DNA of 64,000 nucleotides from Limnomonas spitsbergensis (GCA_037349105.1 JAYJMM010000097.1:2046001-2110000); one strand, 5' to 3'. Shown: positions 24,201 through 34,820, counted from the first letter of the stretch. Notes: generated by a model not told the origin, from the letters alone. Translations and numbers: made by a program.

Positions 24201-27200
24201 CAGGATGGACACGCATGGAGTAGACATCAGGATGGACACGCATGGAGTAGACATCAGGACGGAAACGCAGGAGTAGACATCAGGATGGACACGCATGGAG
24301 TAGACATCAGGATGGACACACATGGAGTAGACATCAGGATGGACACGCATGGAGTAGACAGCACAATGAAAACGCAGGAGTAGACATCAGGATGGACACG
24401 CATGGAGTAGACATCAGAATGGACAAGCATGGAGTAGACATCAGGATGGACACGCATGGAGTAGACGTCAGAATGGGCACGCATGGAGTAGACATCAGGA
24501 TGGACACGCATGGAGTAGACAGCACAAAGAAAACGCAGGAGTAGACATCAGGATGGACACACATGGAGTAGACAGCACAATGGAAACGCAGGAGTAGACA
24601 TCAGGATGGACACGCATGGAGTAGACATCAGGATGGACACGCATGGAGTAGACATCAGGATGGACACGCATGGTGTAGACATCAGGATGGACACGCATGG
24701 AGTAGACATCAGGATGGACACGCATGGAGTAGACAGCACAATGAAAACGCAGGAGTAGACATCAGGATGGACATGCATGGAGTAGACAGCACAATGAAAA
24801 TGCAGGAGTAGACATCAGGATGGACACGCATGGAGTAGACGTCAGAATGGAAGCACAGGAGCAGACATGAGGATGGACACGCATGGAGTAGACGTCAGAA
24901 TGGAAGCGCAGGAGAAGACATCAGAATGGACACGCATGGAGTAGACATCAGGATGGACACGCATGGAGTAGACGTCAGAATGGAAGCGCAGGAGCAGACA
25001 TCAGAATGGACACGCATGGAGTAGACGTCAGAATGTAAGCGCAGGAGAAGTCATCAGAATGGACACGCATGGAGTAGACGTCAGAATGTAAGCGCAGGAG
25101 AAGACATCAGAATGGACACGCATGGAGTAGACGTCAGAATGTAAGCGCAGGAGAAGACATCAGAATGGAAACAAACTAGAAGACATCAGAATGGACACGC
25201 ATGGAGTAGTCATCAGATTGGAAACGCAGGAGTAGACATCAGAATGAAAAAACAGGAGAAGACATCAGAATGGGAACGCACGAGTAGACATCAGAATGGA
25301 AACGCATGGATCAGTCATCCGTACATGCACTGGATTGTGTTGAGTATGAGATGTGGTACATTCTAGTGTCTCTTGCCCTTATGCACCCGACCACCTAAAG
25401 TTGGCTACCGTGTGGTCAAAACTGGGCCGATTCAGAGCAAGCATTGACTGGCTGGCGGCCCACACAACATGGCATGTTGTATCAGGACCCCTTGGCGGTA
25501 GGCCTGAACACAGCTGGGTCATGTTTATGGTTTAACCCTAAACCCTAAACTATGGAGGAGCTGCACTGCAAACCACCCTGGCCCATGCACCGCTCGCTTT
25601 GTCACCTGCCGGTACTCCTCATTCTTGGAGACATCGTCACTCGTGAGGCTGCCATTATTGAGCAGTAGCTGCCGGCCATCGAAGCACGCAAAGCCCAACT
25701 TCAGGCAGCCCAGCATGGAGTGGGAATCGAAAGCAGCCAGCAGAACCTCCCGTGCACCGCCGTACTTGGACAGCGAGTAAAACCAGTTCTGATGTTCACA
25801 TGCGGCACGGGTCCATAGTGTCAGGCATGCTAGCAAGGAGTGGAAATTGAATGCAATCAGCAGCACCTCCTTGGCAGAAGAAGGAGAGCCAGTTATGCCA
25901 TTCACAAGAGGGCACGGGTTTTCAGCTTAGGGTTTGGGGTTTAGGGTTAAGGTCAGGCTCCCGGGCTGGGAGTGAGGATCGAAAGCATCCAACAGCATCT
26001 GTTCAACACCGCTTTCCTAAGACAAGGATATCAACTCATATGAGGCTTTGTCCGGTAACTAGCTTTTAACTTTTTTAAGATCCTAGTTTCTTTAGAAATC
26101 TCCTTTATGGGAGACTGTAAAAAAGTGTGCCTAGAAAAAAGTGGTTTTTTAATCGCTGTGACAGGCCTCTGCAGCCTTCTCGAATCCTGGTGTTGCCTCC
26201 CCATACCCTGATGCTGTCACCCCAAACCCTGATCTCCCTGACCTCCTTTACCTGTTGCAACAGGGAGGTGTTGCATCCTGGTTGCAACAGGGGGGTGTTG
26301 CATCATGGTTGCAACAAGGGGGTGTTGCATCCTGGTTGCAACAAGGGGGTGTTGCATCCTGGTTGCAACAAGGGGGTGTTGCATCCTGGTTGCAACAGGG
26401 GGGTGTTACATCGTGGTTGCAACAGGGGGGTGTTGCATCGTGGTTGCAACAGGGAGGTGTTGCATCGTGGTTGCAACAGGGGGGTGTTGCATCGTGGTTG
26501 CAACAGGGCGGTTTTGTATCCTGGTTGCGACAGGGGGGTGTTGCATCCTGGTTGCAACAGGGGGGTGTTGCATCCTGGTTGCAACAAGGGCGGTGTTGCA
26601 TCCTGGTTGCAACAGGGGGGTTTTGCATCCTGGTTGCAACAGGGGGGTTTTGCATCCTGGTTGCAACAGGAAGGTGTTGCATCCTGGTTGCATCAGGAAG
26701 GTGTTGCATCCTGGTTGCATCAGGAAGGTGTTGCATCCTGGTTGCAACAGGGGGGTGTTGTATCCTGGTTGCAACAGGAAGGTGTTGCATCCTGGTTGCA
26801 ACAGGGCGGTGTTGCATCCTGGTTGCAACAGGGGGTGTTGCATCCTGGTTGCAACAGGGCGGTGTTGCATCCTGGTTGCAACAGGGCGGTGTTGCATCCT
26901 GGTTGCAACAGGGCGGTGTTGCATCCTGGTTGCAGCAGGGCGGTGTTGCATCCTAGTTGCAACAGGGGGGTGTTGCATCCTGGTTGCAACAGGGCGGTGT
27001 TGCATCCTGGTTGCAACAGGAAGGTGTTGCATCTTGGTTGCAACAGGAAGGTGTTGCATCCTGGTTGCAACAGGGCGGTGTTGTATCCTGGTTGCAACAG
27101 GGGGGTGTTGCATCCTGGTTGCAACAGGCCACTGATGCCTCCATCAGGAAAGTGCACGTGAGCCTCTGCTCCTGCTAGAGATTGCAGCGTGCAGTTCACA

Positions 27201-28447
27201 CAGGTTGCACTAGGCAACTGAATGGAAGTTGGAACATAAATGTGGTGTAAGAAGTTGCATGTTTTGTAGACTGCGAGTGAGGGGCCCGAGCGCCATCTGA
27301 GCACTTCGCGGACTTTGATATCTGTCTAAATCTGAAATTGTAACATCCGCATGGCTGACGGTTGTGCTGCTGAGGTGAACACGGTACGCAGTTATGTTGT
27401 GTGCAGTGTCTACCCATGATTGTTCGAGAGGGCCAGGTGTTATGAACAGGGAAAACCGGTGAGAGGTGAGGAGCTTCTTGCTCTGGCATGTCCCTCGAAA
27501 CAGTGTTTCTTTTACTGGGGACACCAGACCAAACGTGGGGGGCCGCCAGGCGGCCACCACTGGGCCGATTGGGACCAAATCTTGACCGATCTATGGCCGG
27601 TAGCCTGAGCAGCGGGACTTGCTGTCCCAGGCCCCAACGGCCATGGGCCGTGATATAGCTGAATGTTAGCTGAAGCGCGTTCAAAGAGACACTGTCTTGA
27701 AAGGGAGAAACATGTGTGCGGGTGTCAGCGCTTTTTATACTTTGCACTGGACCAATTGCGGCAGGCCGCTGTGCAGTTACCACCGGGCCGGTGGGGACCC
27801 AACCTTCAGCAGGGTGTGCGGCACCAGGCCCCCATAAGCCATGATGTAGCTGAAATATTGCTAAATTTCCGTGCTTTATACACCGAGGTATCCGGGTGTT
27901 TTGGATTGGGTTCCATGCAGTACCAATGGTGGATCTAGCGCTACATGCGCCACTGGCAGTGCACATCATCCACTGCAGCCGGCTGGTCCGCTTTGTTAAC
28001 AAGCCAGGCGGCAGTGCCAAGCTACCATACAGCGCTTAATGGACGATGATTGGCTCAGCCGCCTGACTTAAATATACACTGATCAGCTCTCTCATTGCGT
28101 TCAGTCCACCTCAAGATGCAGTCATGCAGGGAGGCCTTTCCAGAGAGGCTCTGCAAATCATGCATGTGAGAAAGACTCACGGCGGCCCACTCGCGGTAAG
28201 CATAATTGAAGATGCCCATTGTCACGACATTGTCGGATGCCACGAAGCTGGCCAGCGCTGTCAGATTGTGGATGTTGTCCTTCACGAAACGATCGCGGTC
28301 TTGGCCGGTGGCGAATGAGACAGGTATATCCGGTTCCAAAGCAGGCTCCTGTTCGCCTTGGGCTGCGGATGATACCTGCTCCCCGGTGACATCGGCTGCA
28401 AGCGTCAAAACTGCCACCAGCATCATGAGCGTCAGCAACTGCTTCAT
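18297..28447 (-). CDS. PF03407-type glycosyltransferase 1 (5 exons, 376 aa)
   Basis: Predicted secretory-pathway sugar transferase of the nucleotide-diphospho-sugar transferase family (PF03407). Exons are 28447-28181, 25788-25606, 22368-22203, 20699-20397 and 18508-18297. The 1131 nt total is in frame throughout (phases 0,0,1,1), all borders GT..AG. The N-terminus MKQLLTLMMLVAVLTLAA is a signal peptide or anchor; an ATG 7 codons upstream (28468) is also possible. NWFYSLSKYGGAREVLLAAF (90-109) matches the family's start. GYSVLFSDLDTVW carries the metal-binding DxD at Asp173/Asp175. GYPNTGNMLLRSNDRT is the family's NTG block, and a Lys/Arg-rich insertion and an H-D-Q follow. It ends in LPCEKTMAW. 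Donor substrate and product cannot be read from sequence. Introns of 1.5-3.2 kb each contain a tandem array. Transposons start about 80 bp upstream of the ATG. Confidence 0.85.
18590..19320. repeat. Degenerate tandem array in GT1 intron 4
   Basis: Repeats of CATGGCTGCATGG / GAGCCTTGCATAGCTGCACA / TGGCCTACATG with an irregular period near 57-60 bp, best preserved at 18960-19130. Open frames on both strands (Cys/His/Met-rich) follow the repeat and are not genes. Confidence 0.85.
20060..20130 (-). repeat. Dispersed repeat family R6, single copy
   Basis: Reads on the minus strand GCAGCACAATCTGGTTGAACC, then TGTGCCGTATTGCGCCGTAT, then GTGCTACC. The same roughly 66-bp unit occurs twice in tandem at 37613-37745. 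Confidence 0.75.
21585..21935 (-). repeat. Array of GT1 exon 3 3'-edge copies
   Basis: The exon 3 end with its donor reads AACGGCAGACGATGGG/GTGGGT on the minus strand (22203). On the + strand its complement, CCCACCCCATCGTCTGCyGTTCACG, recurs with decay about eight times between 21590 and 21930, and once more next to the exon near 22170-22230. The copies lie in the intron that follows exon 3. Most retain a CCCACCCC, i.e. a GGGGTGGG donor-like core. Confidence 0.85.
22512..22682 (+). repeat. Dispersed repeat family R3, copy 4
   Basis: Includes CACTTCAGCGGCTTTTTCG, GGTCTGGTGCAGCAAGCTCT, GTCAAGGTTTGGTTCCAAG and GGTGGTCTGGTGCGCAC. It is antisense in GT1 intron 2, beside a TTTC microsatellite at 22750-22772. 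Confidence 0.8.
22840..25310. repeat. 27-bp minisatellite with higher-order structure, about 2.5 kb
   Basis: The unit is GTAGACATCAGGATGGACAC plus GCATGGA (27 bp), about 90 copies. A shortened 26-bp variant (GCATAAAAACGCAGGA) punctuates the array. The block around 23067-23222 recurs 461 bp later at 23528, showing higher-order duplication. The downstream part (24.85-25.3 kb) is increasingly diverged. All frames stay open on one strand or the other because 27 is a multiple of 3. The repetitive nonapeptides (MRVHPDVYS, GVDIRMDTH) are by-products, since the array sits inside GT1 intron 2. Confidence 0.97.
25526..25552. repeat. Interstitial telomere-type repeat
   Basis: TTAACCCTAAACCCTAAAC next to GT1 exon 2. 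A second tract, GGGTTTGGGGTTTAGGGTT, in the opposite orientation is at about 25927-25948, so exon 2 is bracketed by short telomere-like tracts. Confidence 0.85.
25828..26030 (-). repeat. Two decayed copies of GT1 exon 2 5' edge
   Basis: Exon 2 starts near 25788. The same segment, with a protein echo AKEVLLIAFNFHSLLACL against AREVLLAAFDSHSMLGCL, recurs at about 25835-25895. A shorter copy (GGATCGAAAGCATCCAACAG) is at about 25975-26015. Both lie upstream in the preceding intron. Confidence 0.85.
26250..27135. repeat. Second 27-bp minisatellite (GT1 intron 1), about 33 copies
   Basis: The unit is GTTGCAACAGGGnGGTGTTG plus CATCCTG. Starts at 26281 and 26308 confirm 27 bp. The sequence is unrelated to the 27-bp unit in intron 2. 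Variation is mostly confined to the GGGGGG/GGGCGG/GGAAGG block. The open frames in several registers are artefacts. Confidence 0.97.
27500..27685 (-). repeat. Dispersed repeat family R3, copy 5
   Basis: One of the best-preserved copies. Read on the minus strand it begins GCGCTTCAGCTAACATTCAG and ends GGTCTGGTGTCCCCAGTAAA. It is in GT1 intron 1, sense to the gene. Confidence 0.88.
27762..27862 (-). repeat. Dispersed repeat family R3, copy 6 (partial)
   Basis: Minus strand: TTTCAGCTACATCATGGCTT, then GGGGGCCTGGTGCCGC, then GGTCCCCACCGGCCC. The middle is deleted. It lies about 75 bp from copy 5 in the same orientation. Confidence 0.75.
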
Positions 28448-28849
28448 CTTCGATACCAGCGGTATCACATTTGAAAATTATATGTCACCGTCACATGGAT
28501 TAATGCGGGGCGATACAAAGGGATGTGGGTGTTTCCACTGGCGCCTTAAACCAGCGCGGTTTGAATCCGGTTGCTCGCGATCGTGTTTTCACGCCTTAAA
28601 CCAAAACTGTTTCCACTGAAGCCCGTGAAGTTCACAGCAAACTTCCTGGTGCCAGAGGTCTGATCTAGGGACGCCGATATGTTCTGTGACGATTCGTGAC
28701 CTCGGAATCACAAGTGTTGCCGCTTATTTCGATCTGGCCATAGAAATGGCGTCTTTAATGACGAACGATCTTTCGCGCTGAGATGGTTCCTTAAACCAAG
28801 AGGCAACCAACTCACAGAATAGCTTACACCGGGTCATCGACGAGGTATA

Positions 28850-29605
28850 GGGCCCAATTCCACTTGTCACCGGAACGTGGAAATGGCATGCCAGCTCACC
28901 CTCCCCAATTCCACTTGTCACCGGAATGGCACCGGAACGCCAGCGCTGGCGTACCCGTTAAGTGCCATATTTTGCATCGCTCCTATTTTGAGCGATGCAA
29001 AAATACTTCGCATCAACGCTCCGATAGCGTGGATAGCTTCGTCCTCATCTTCAAATTTTCATCGCCGTCATCTTTCGTTAGTTCCGAATACTCCTTTTCG
29101 CCCGTTACCGCCATGGCCGACGCATATCCTTAACATGAGCATCATTTGAATCTTTCCCGCGTAGAAGCTGACACCGATCTGGCCAACCCAAATACCCAAT
29201 GGCGAATTTCGACACGTGCCCCCTAGCAGTCCCTCCGATAGTCCGATCGCCTGGGCTATCGTTTAGCAGCGGCCTGCCATTTGCTACACCCAACTTCGAC
29301 AGTGCCAGGGCATCCCTTGCTGCACGTACCTTGCAACTCGAAATTTTGTCAAGCATGACTATCATGCTAAGCGAGACAAGTAGACAGAACACTCTAGAAT
29401 TTAGATACACGAAGCGATAAGGCAAATGCAATGCCTGACAGGCTGTTCACTACAGAGAGTCGGTCTCAGCCGTACCCGAACACGTTCCGGATACAAGTGG
29501 AATTGCGTTTCAAGTATTTTCATCCAGCGTGGCAGAAGCCTCGCCCAACCGGGATAAACCGCTACCGGAACGCGTTCCGGTGAGCGCCCAAGTGGAATTG
29601 GGCCC
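28850..29605. mobile_element. Nested 756-bp element with GGGCCC ends, 3-bp target duplication
   Basis: The terminal inverted repeats are GGGCCCAATTCCACTTG and its complement. They are flanked by ATA at 28847-28849 and 29606-29608. The empty site is preserved in the other arm of the host element (GAGGTATAGGCTATTC form), which proves the insertion and its exact borders. Subterminal copies of AATTCCACTTGTCACCGGAA occur inside. Three-bp duplications and GG-rich ends fit PIF/Harbinger-like MITEs (inference). No transposase. Confidence 0.88.
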
Positions 29606-29713
29606 ATAGGCTATTCTCGAATGCGTGGTTTCGGCCTCGAACAGAAAGGCCTAAACCGTGTCGGTTTGTGGCAGTTGGGTCGAAACCTTAGGTCGTGTTT
29701 CCACTGCTATTCT

Positions 29714-30274
29714 CAGCACGTTTCCGATTGAGGACCCCGGAACAAACGTGTACGACGGTCTTCTGGTCTTCGGGAGATTTCCGGGGAGGGTGTTTCTGCA
29801 AACACCCCGGAGCCACACACCGGAACGTGAGGCCGCGTAATCTTGCGTGGTTCAGGGTTTAGTGCGATATTGCCGAATGGGTGCCTGCATGTTATCTGCG
29901 CTGTTGCTGCTGCTTCTGCTTCTGCTGCTGATGATAATGATGATGATAGGGGTGACTCGCTCGCGGAGTGACCAAGGCCGAGGCGGCCCGCGGCCTTTCT
30001 GCATGGCCGCCCCCATCACTACCGCCCGATAAGTTCATGGGAAGAAAAATGCGGCGATTCATATTTATAAACAAAAGCTATTCGAAGGCCTGAAAACTCT
30101 CCGGGGTCTTTGGAATTTCCGGGGAGGGGGGGGGGTCCCCGGAAAAACAAGAGACGTACTGTACGACTCTTGGTGGTCTAAAGGTTCCGGAGATTTTCCG
30201 GGGTCCAGTGTTTCAGCTCAAAACACACCGGAAACACCCCGGAAAGTTTCCGGGGTCCAATCAGAAACGTGCTG
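29714..30274. mobile_element. MITE-B, copy 1 (561 bp)
   Basis: Ends CAGCACGTTTCCGATTG and CAATCAGAAACGTGCTG, flanked by TCT on both sides (29711-29713, 30275-30277). Inside, CCGGGG/CCGGAA motifs recur in inverted orientation and a short CTG/CTT-rich run is present. A near-identical copy lies inverted at 34821-35383. No transposase. Confidence 0.88.
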
Positions 30275-30700
30275 TCTGCCGGGCAACCGACGCGCTTTAA
30301 GGCCCATTTTCGACCTAACTGCCGCAAACCGACACGGTTTCGGCCTTTCTGAAACCACGCATTCGAGAATAGCCTATACCTCGTCGATGACCAGGTTTAA
30401 GCTATACTGTGAGTTGGTTGCCTCTTGGTGTAAGGAACCATCTCAGCGCGAAAGATCGTTCGTCATTAAAGACGCCATTTCTATTGCCTGATCAAAATAA
30501 GCGGCGACACTTGTGATTCCGAGGTCACGAATCGTCGCAGAACGTATCGGCGCCCCTGGATCAGACCTCTGGCACCAGGAAGCTCGCTGTGAACTTCACG
30601 GGTTTCAGTGGAAACAGTTTTGGTTTAAGGCGTGAAAAAATCACGATCGCGAGCAACCGGAATCAAACCGCGCTGGTTTAGGGCGCCAGTGGAAGCACCC

Positions 30701-31490
30701 CCTAAATGCGATGCGCCGAAGCTGCGGGATTGCTCAAGATGCATGCCGTACGCTTGGATCTTAAGCGCCGTACACACGAAAGCTCGCGCCCGCGAGGGTG
30801 ACCGCTAGCTGTCTAAGCAATGTAATTTTTTGATAATTTGCAACGCGTTGCAACAAACTTTTCGTTCATTATTAGAATGATGGGCATCAAAAATATGCTG
30901 TACCGTAGAACCAGTTTCACCTTGCGATTAATTAATTACTTTTGGGGTGCGCGGAGTTGATGCGCGTTATAATAATGATTAACATCAGGGATGCGCGGCA
31001 ATCCCAGTCAGTCACCGGCCAAAATAACTGTCTTAAGGGGTGCGAGGAGTAATTTACCAGGTTATTAACTAAAAGAGTGTGCGCTAGAGCGCGACTGGTC
31101 CATTCGACATCCGTTAATTGATTGCTGACCGCCGTGTATCGTTCTCGGTGATGAGCGATTTGCGGTTAGTTGCGGTGTGATGACGGTATTATTTTACTGT
31201 GTAATCACGATGTAAATTGCAGACCAGATTTCACTGCCGGTATAATTACGGAGATTTGGGATACGTGAAATGACAGTTATCTCAGAGGCATGAAACCGTA
31301 AACCGTTAACTACAGGTGTATAAACCCGTAACAAAAATGATACGGCACGCCCCCCGTAACAAAAATACGACGCCTTACTAACCGTCAGCCCCGTAACAAA
31401 AAAAATAAGGAACTCATATTTCAATGTATAACCGTAATTACAGTCGTAAACCGCAAACCGTAAAATTATAGCTCTCGGCCAAGCCCTTGG
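30701..31490. other. AT-rich stretch, no gene seen
   Basis: Contains scattered CCGTAACAAAAAT and GTAAACCGTAAACCG micro-repeats at 31.28-31.47 kb. Otherwise there is no recognisable structure. Confidence 0.5.
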
Positions 31491-31493
31491 ATG

Positions 31494-31766
31494 TAAACCT
31501 TCCGCATGGGCAAGCCTGATCCCAACGGCAAGTTATTGTGGAAGATCAAGTTCTGCGTGGACAATCGGAGCGAGGCCGAGACCATAGTGTACTTGAGGAT
31601 TCAGTTGACAGGCAAGGGTGTCACCATCTGGGATGATATGTCCCATGCAGAGCTGTCGGCACGGCATGAGCTCTGGCCCAAGTTCCAGTTGGCTAAGGAG
31701 ATGAAGTCCAGGGCGTTTTTCACACGTGCTCGGCTCTTTGTCAATGGGATGGAGGTGGCCGCATGA
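31494..31766 (+). pseudogene. LINE ORF1-like (transposase_22-type) fragment
   Basis: The open frame is preceded by TAA at 31494; the ATG is at 31506. The 86 aa include IWDDMSHAELSARHELWP, then KSRAFFTRARLFVNGMEV, ending in a stop. This resembles the C-terminal part of L1-type ORF1 proteins (a D-L-T-x-E...P..x-A......A..R...L.v.G pattern). That is a recollection of the family and needs a profile search. No reverse transcriptase follows, so this is a remnant or an unrelated small protein. Confidence 0.45.
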
Positions 31767-32154
31767 GTTTGTTCTCATTTGTCAGGTGAAGGCCGGGGGG
31801 AGATTTGCGGGAGATTTGACTATCAGTCCTTGATGGGAAGACTATCCCCTTGATTAGCACAATTCCTATCTCTGGTCTCCATATGTTTGTATCATTGTTT
31901 CTAAATCACTTCTGCAACATTGCAATCGCTCACTTGCAGAAGTTGCATACACGGTACTCATCTCAATGATTTATACAACACAGTTCACACTTTTTAAACA
32001 CACTACTCACTTAAGTTACGCATCACACAGTGCCTCACCTAGTTCACACTTTTAAAAACACTTAAGCGCATTGAAGCGTCGCTCACACATCGCACAGTTT
32101 TCACACAAACTTGTACAATTTCACTTAGATCTTCTTATTTCCTTCTTAATTTTC

Positions 32155-32385
32155 CTAGGAGGCGTCAACCGAACTCTTTTGCACCCACATGTTTTATGGC
32201 TGGGGCTAATCTTCTGCACTATGGGGTTCATTCCCACGCTACTGCTCAGTGGTTGTGTGTTGGTTGCTTGCCCTGGGGGGGCACTGGTTTTCGCTCGCTG
32301 TCCTAGCATATTTAGTGCTTTTACCGGTTTACGGGCACAAGTCCTATGCATCAAATGTGATGCCCCGTTGGACTGTAAAAACTTG
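32155..32385 (-). repeat. Dispersed repeat family R1, copy 3
   Basis: Inverted. On the minus strand it reads GGGGCATCACATTTGATGC, CAACCACTGAGCAG, GGGAATGAACCCCATAGTGC and AAAAGAGTTCGGTTGA. Surrounding 31.8-33.0 kb has no supported gene. Confidence 0.75.
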
Positions 32386-33004
32386 ACAAAAACTTCACAT
32401 TCGCCATGGCAGCACGTCTAAGCATCAAATCCTCGCTGCCCTAAGGCTAGTCTCTGTCACGTGTTGCCGCAATCGTGTTGCGCATGAAAGATACACCGTG
32501 TCATGCGAGCATGAAAGCATGTGGACATTCATGTAACACTTTGCGTTCCTCACGTGTGTCACATCATGGCGTTACAATCTGGCTTGTGAACACAAATGTG
32601 TGTTCACCGCACTAACTTCTGTGCAGCTTCCGTAACTATGGAGTGCAAATGCACCCCTAGGACCATCCTTTTCATGTCTGCATGCTGAAAGCAGAACAAC
32701 GCCAGCATAACCAACAGTGTGGATTTCAAAACGATGTAAAGCGTTTCATTGCCGCGCTATGATGCTTATTTGAACTTCCTCACCTGGAATACAGGCAGGC
32801 TGTCCATGGGGTGATGGGCCATGCATCACAGGAATGTCTTCGGTTGTGAACTGCGTAAACGACATGACGATACATGCGAAAGCCAGAACCCCTAAGCCCC
32901 TCATGTAAACGAAATAGAAATCAAAATTTGCTCCGAGACCAAAGGATGTTGGAAATTTGCCTGCGAGGTGGTGTCTACTCTTGGATCCCTCCTTAACTAC
33001 CAGG

Positions 33005-33090
33005 CTTTTATCTCCCGGTGTACGGCATTTAAAATCCCGTATTCCTCAAGCCACGCTCAAGCGTTTTCTTTCTTTCTTTCTTTCTTTGGT
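33005..33090 (+). repeat. Dispersed repeat family R5, copy 2
   Basis: CCCGTATTCCTCAAGCCACGC followed by a (TTTC)n run. The same block is at 17262-17312 (inverted) and 36026-36062. It is related to the GGCGTGGATTAAGGAAGCCAC copies at 50.7, 59.4 and 59.8 kb, which also carry an A-rich simple repeat on the same side. Confidence 0.7.
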
Positions 33091-33264
33091 TGGCTAACTA
33101 GGCTAAGGGATCGCTTGTAGAAACACTGGCCTTATTTGTATCCCCGGCTTGTTTGTACCCCCTTGACGAACGACCTTGTTTCTGGTTGCCGGTATATAAC
33201 ATTTCAAATGTACCCGAGTTTCGAAGAAACGCCAGGGATTGTACAACCATCTTGGCATCTTCAG

Positions 33265-33500
33265 TCGGATCTGCGTGGACGTTTCGAAATCCGCGTTCTC
33301 GTCGGTGCCGGCTGCGTTCGGCCCCATTCTTGCGGCATTCTTGATTCTTGTAGCTACCGAATCTTTTTCTTGTATCGGGGCATCAGGAGTCGGCCCGAGG
33401 CTGCCCGACGACCTGAAATCGCTGTTTTGACGTGTCCGCATGTTTGACATCGAAGTTCTCGTCCGCGCCTGCAGCGTTCGGCCCAATTTTTGCAGTTTTC
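33265..33500 (-). repeat. Duplicated about 60-bp segment, possible exon remnant
   Basis: On the minus strand GGGCCGAACGCnGCnGGCrC and GACGAGAAC occur at about 33430-33490 and about 33280-33340. They translate to GPNAAGADENFDV and GPNAAGTDENADF, so the copies keep protein similarity. I cannot assign a gene. Confidence 0.5.
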
Positions 33501-33649
33501 TTCTTTTTCGGAGAAAGGCATTTCTCCATTCGTAGTGGCCGCAAGGCAGGACTGGAGTGTGTGATGGCCGGGTCTGTGACACCGAATTCGGCACTGGCAC
33601 GTGGCTAGGTCGGCCATGTAGAGCACGGGATGTGCGAAACCGCTTGAAT

Positions 33650-34815
33650 AACTAGGGCAGGACAGGAATCAAGTAGGCAGAATGGGTGGAGCCACTGCAG
33701 CGTGCAGAATTGGGCGCGGGCGGGCAAGGACAAATGGACAATGACTGGAGCGACCGACTTTTGAGCAGCCGGGCCTTGTGGACATGCCTGTGTAGGGCAT
33801 GACAGGACAACGATAACAAAATTACATGACGCAGCAAAACTGCAAAGCGAGGTGGAACCCAGGCCGACCTGTCGTTGCGTACTGCTTGCGACCGACCTAG
33901 ATAGAGTTCGAACTTCGAAGGACGCGTCCGTGCGTGCAAATTACCATTAAGGAGCGGGGCCAAAAACCATGCAGATAAGCAGAGCGGCAGGCAACGCATG
34001 CACATGGAGCCTAATAAGCTACCAACATGCAGCCAGTCATACGCAACCTATGAAAGACGGCGCCAGAACAGCACACCGCACAGGCTGACAGGCATGGCAA
34101 GCATCGTTTGAGCATCAAGCATGATCGAATGAATGCAAGTTGCATGGCAGATGTTACATCGCACGAGTAAGGAAAATGATGGAGGAACGGCATTCATTGG
34201 CAAGGCAGGGCAAGGCAAGGCAGACAGAAGTGTGACACATGGTCATGCACAATAATGAGCGCAACGGCATACATGCGTAGCTTTGAGCAGAAGTACAAGC
34301 ATGGCAGTCTGCAAGCCCAGCTTTGGGAGACATGCAGCAGACAAGCAAGGAGTATGCATGTCAATGGCGTAACACCCCTAGGCCTTCCTCAAAAAGGCTG
34401 TGCGGATGCCCAGCTGCCCCGTTCAGAGCAAAAGGAAAGAGCCTGCGGGAACCAGAGGGAGGCCGGAAAGCAAACAAAATAAAGAGGACAAAAACTGACA
34501 GTGGCAGGGAAATGATGTTTTGTGACGAACTTTGTAGCACCTATGTCTGCCTAATATGTTTTGGTGTTGCATGAGAGAGCAGCTAGCAAGCCGGGCTGCG
34601 CAACAACCGTGCACTTGCAATGGTCAAAGCAAAGCCTCCCTCATTGGCACATTCCTTGTAATCTCACCCCTGCTACTCTTGCAATTAGTTTGCAGTTCCA
34701 CCCTGATGGGGTGCTTAGCCAAATCCAAACCTCCGCATTACCGGTGCGATTGATGAAACGATGCAACAAGAAACGGGAAACTCGGGAGGCGGGCCCACAG
34801 GCCAGCCCTTTGATA
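33650..34815. other. Unassigned stretch
   Basis: No gene or repeat structure is supported. Short CAAGGCAGGGCAAGGCAAGG sequence occurs around 34198. Confidence 0.4.
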
Positions 34816-34820
34816 TCTTA

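Larger units (their letters stand above)
28527..30700. mobile_element. Long-inverted-repeat (foldback-type) DNA element with two nested insertions
   Basis: The left arm (28527-28849 plus 29609-29693) is the reverse complement, with modest divergence, of the right arm 30306-30700. The ends read GGGTGTTTCCACTGGCGCC and, inverted, GGGTGCTTCCACTGGCGCC. Each arm is about 400 bp. The left arm is split by an insertion (28850-29605) and the loop holds another (29714-30274), so three elements are nested. No transposase frame is visible, so it is non-autonomous. The superfamily is undetermined, and I found no convincing target-site duplication for the outer element. Its left end is about 80 bp from the GT1 start codon. 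Confidence 0.88.

Noticed and set aside
22809..24778. Nonapeptide-repeat proteins (MRVHPDVYS, GVDIRMDTH)
   Set aside because: By-products of the 27-bp intron 2 array. Flanking exons of GT1 splice across it with matching phases.
22840..25310. CRISPR array
   Set aside because: No unique spacers. Units are contiguous and the context is an intron of a eukaryotic gene.
26127..27161. 344-aa repeat protein (LHPGCNRGV)
   Set aside because: Artefact of the second 27-bp minisatellite, which lies in GT1 intron 1.
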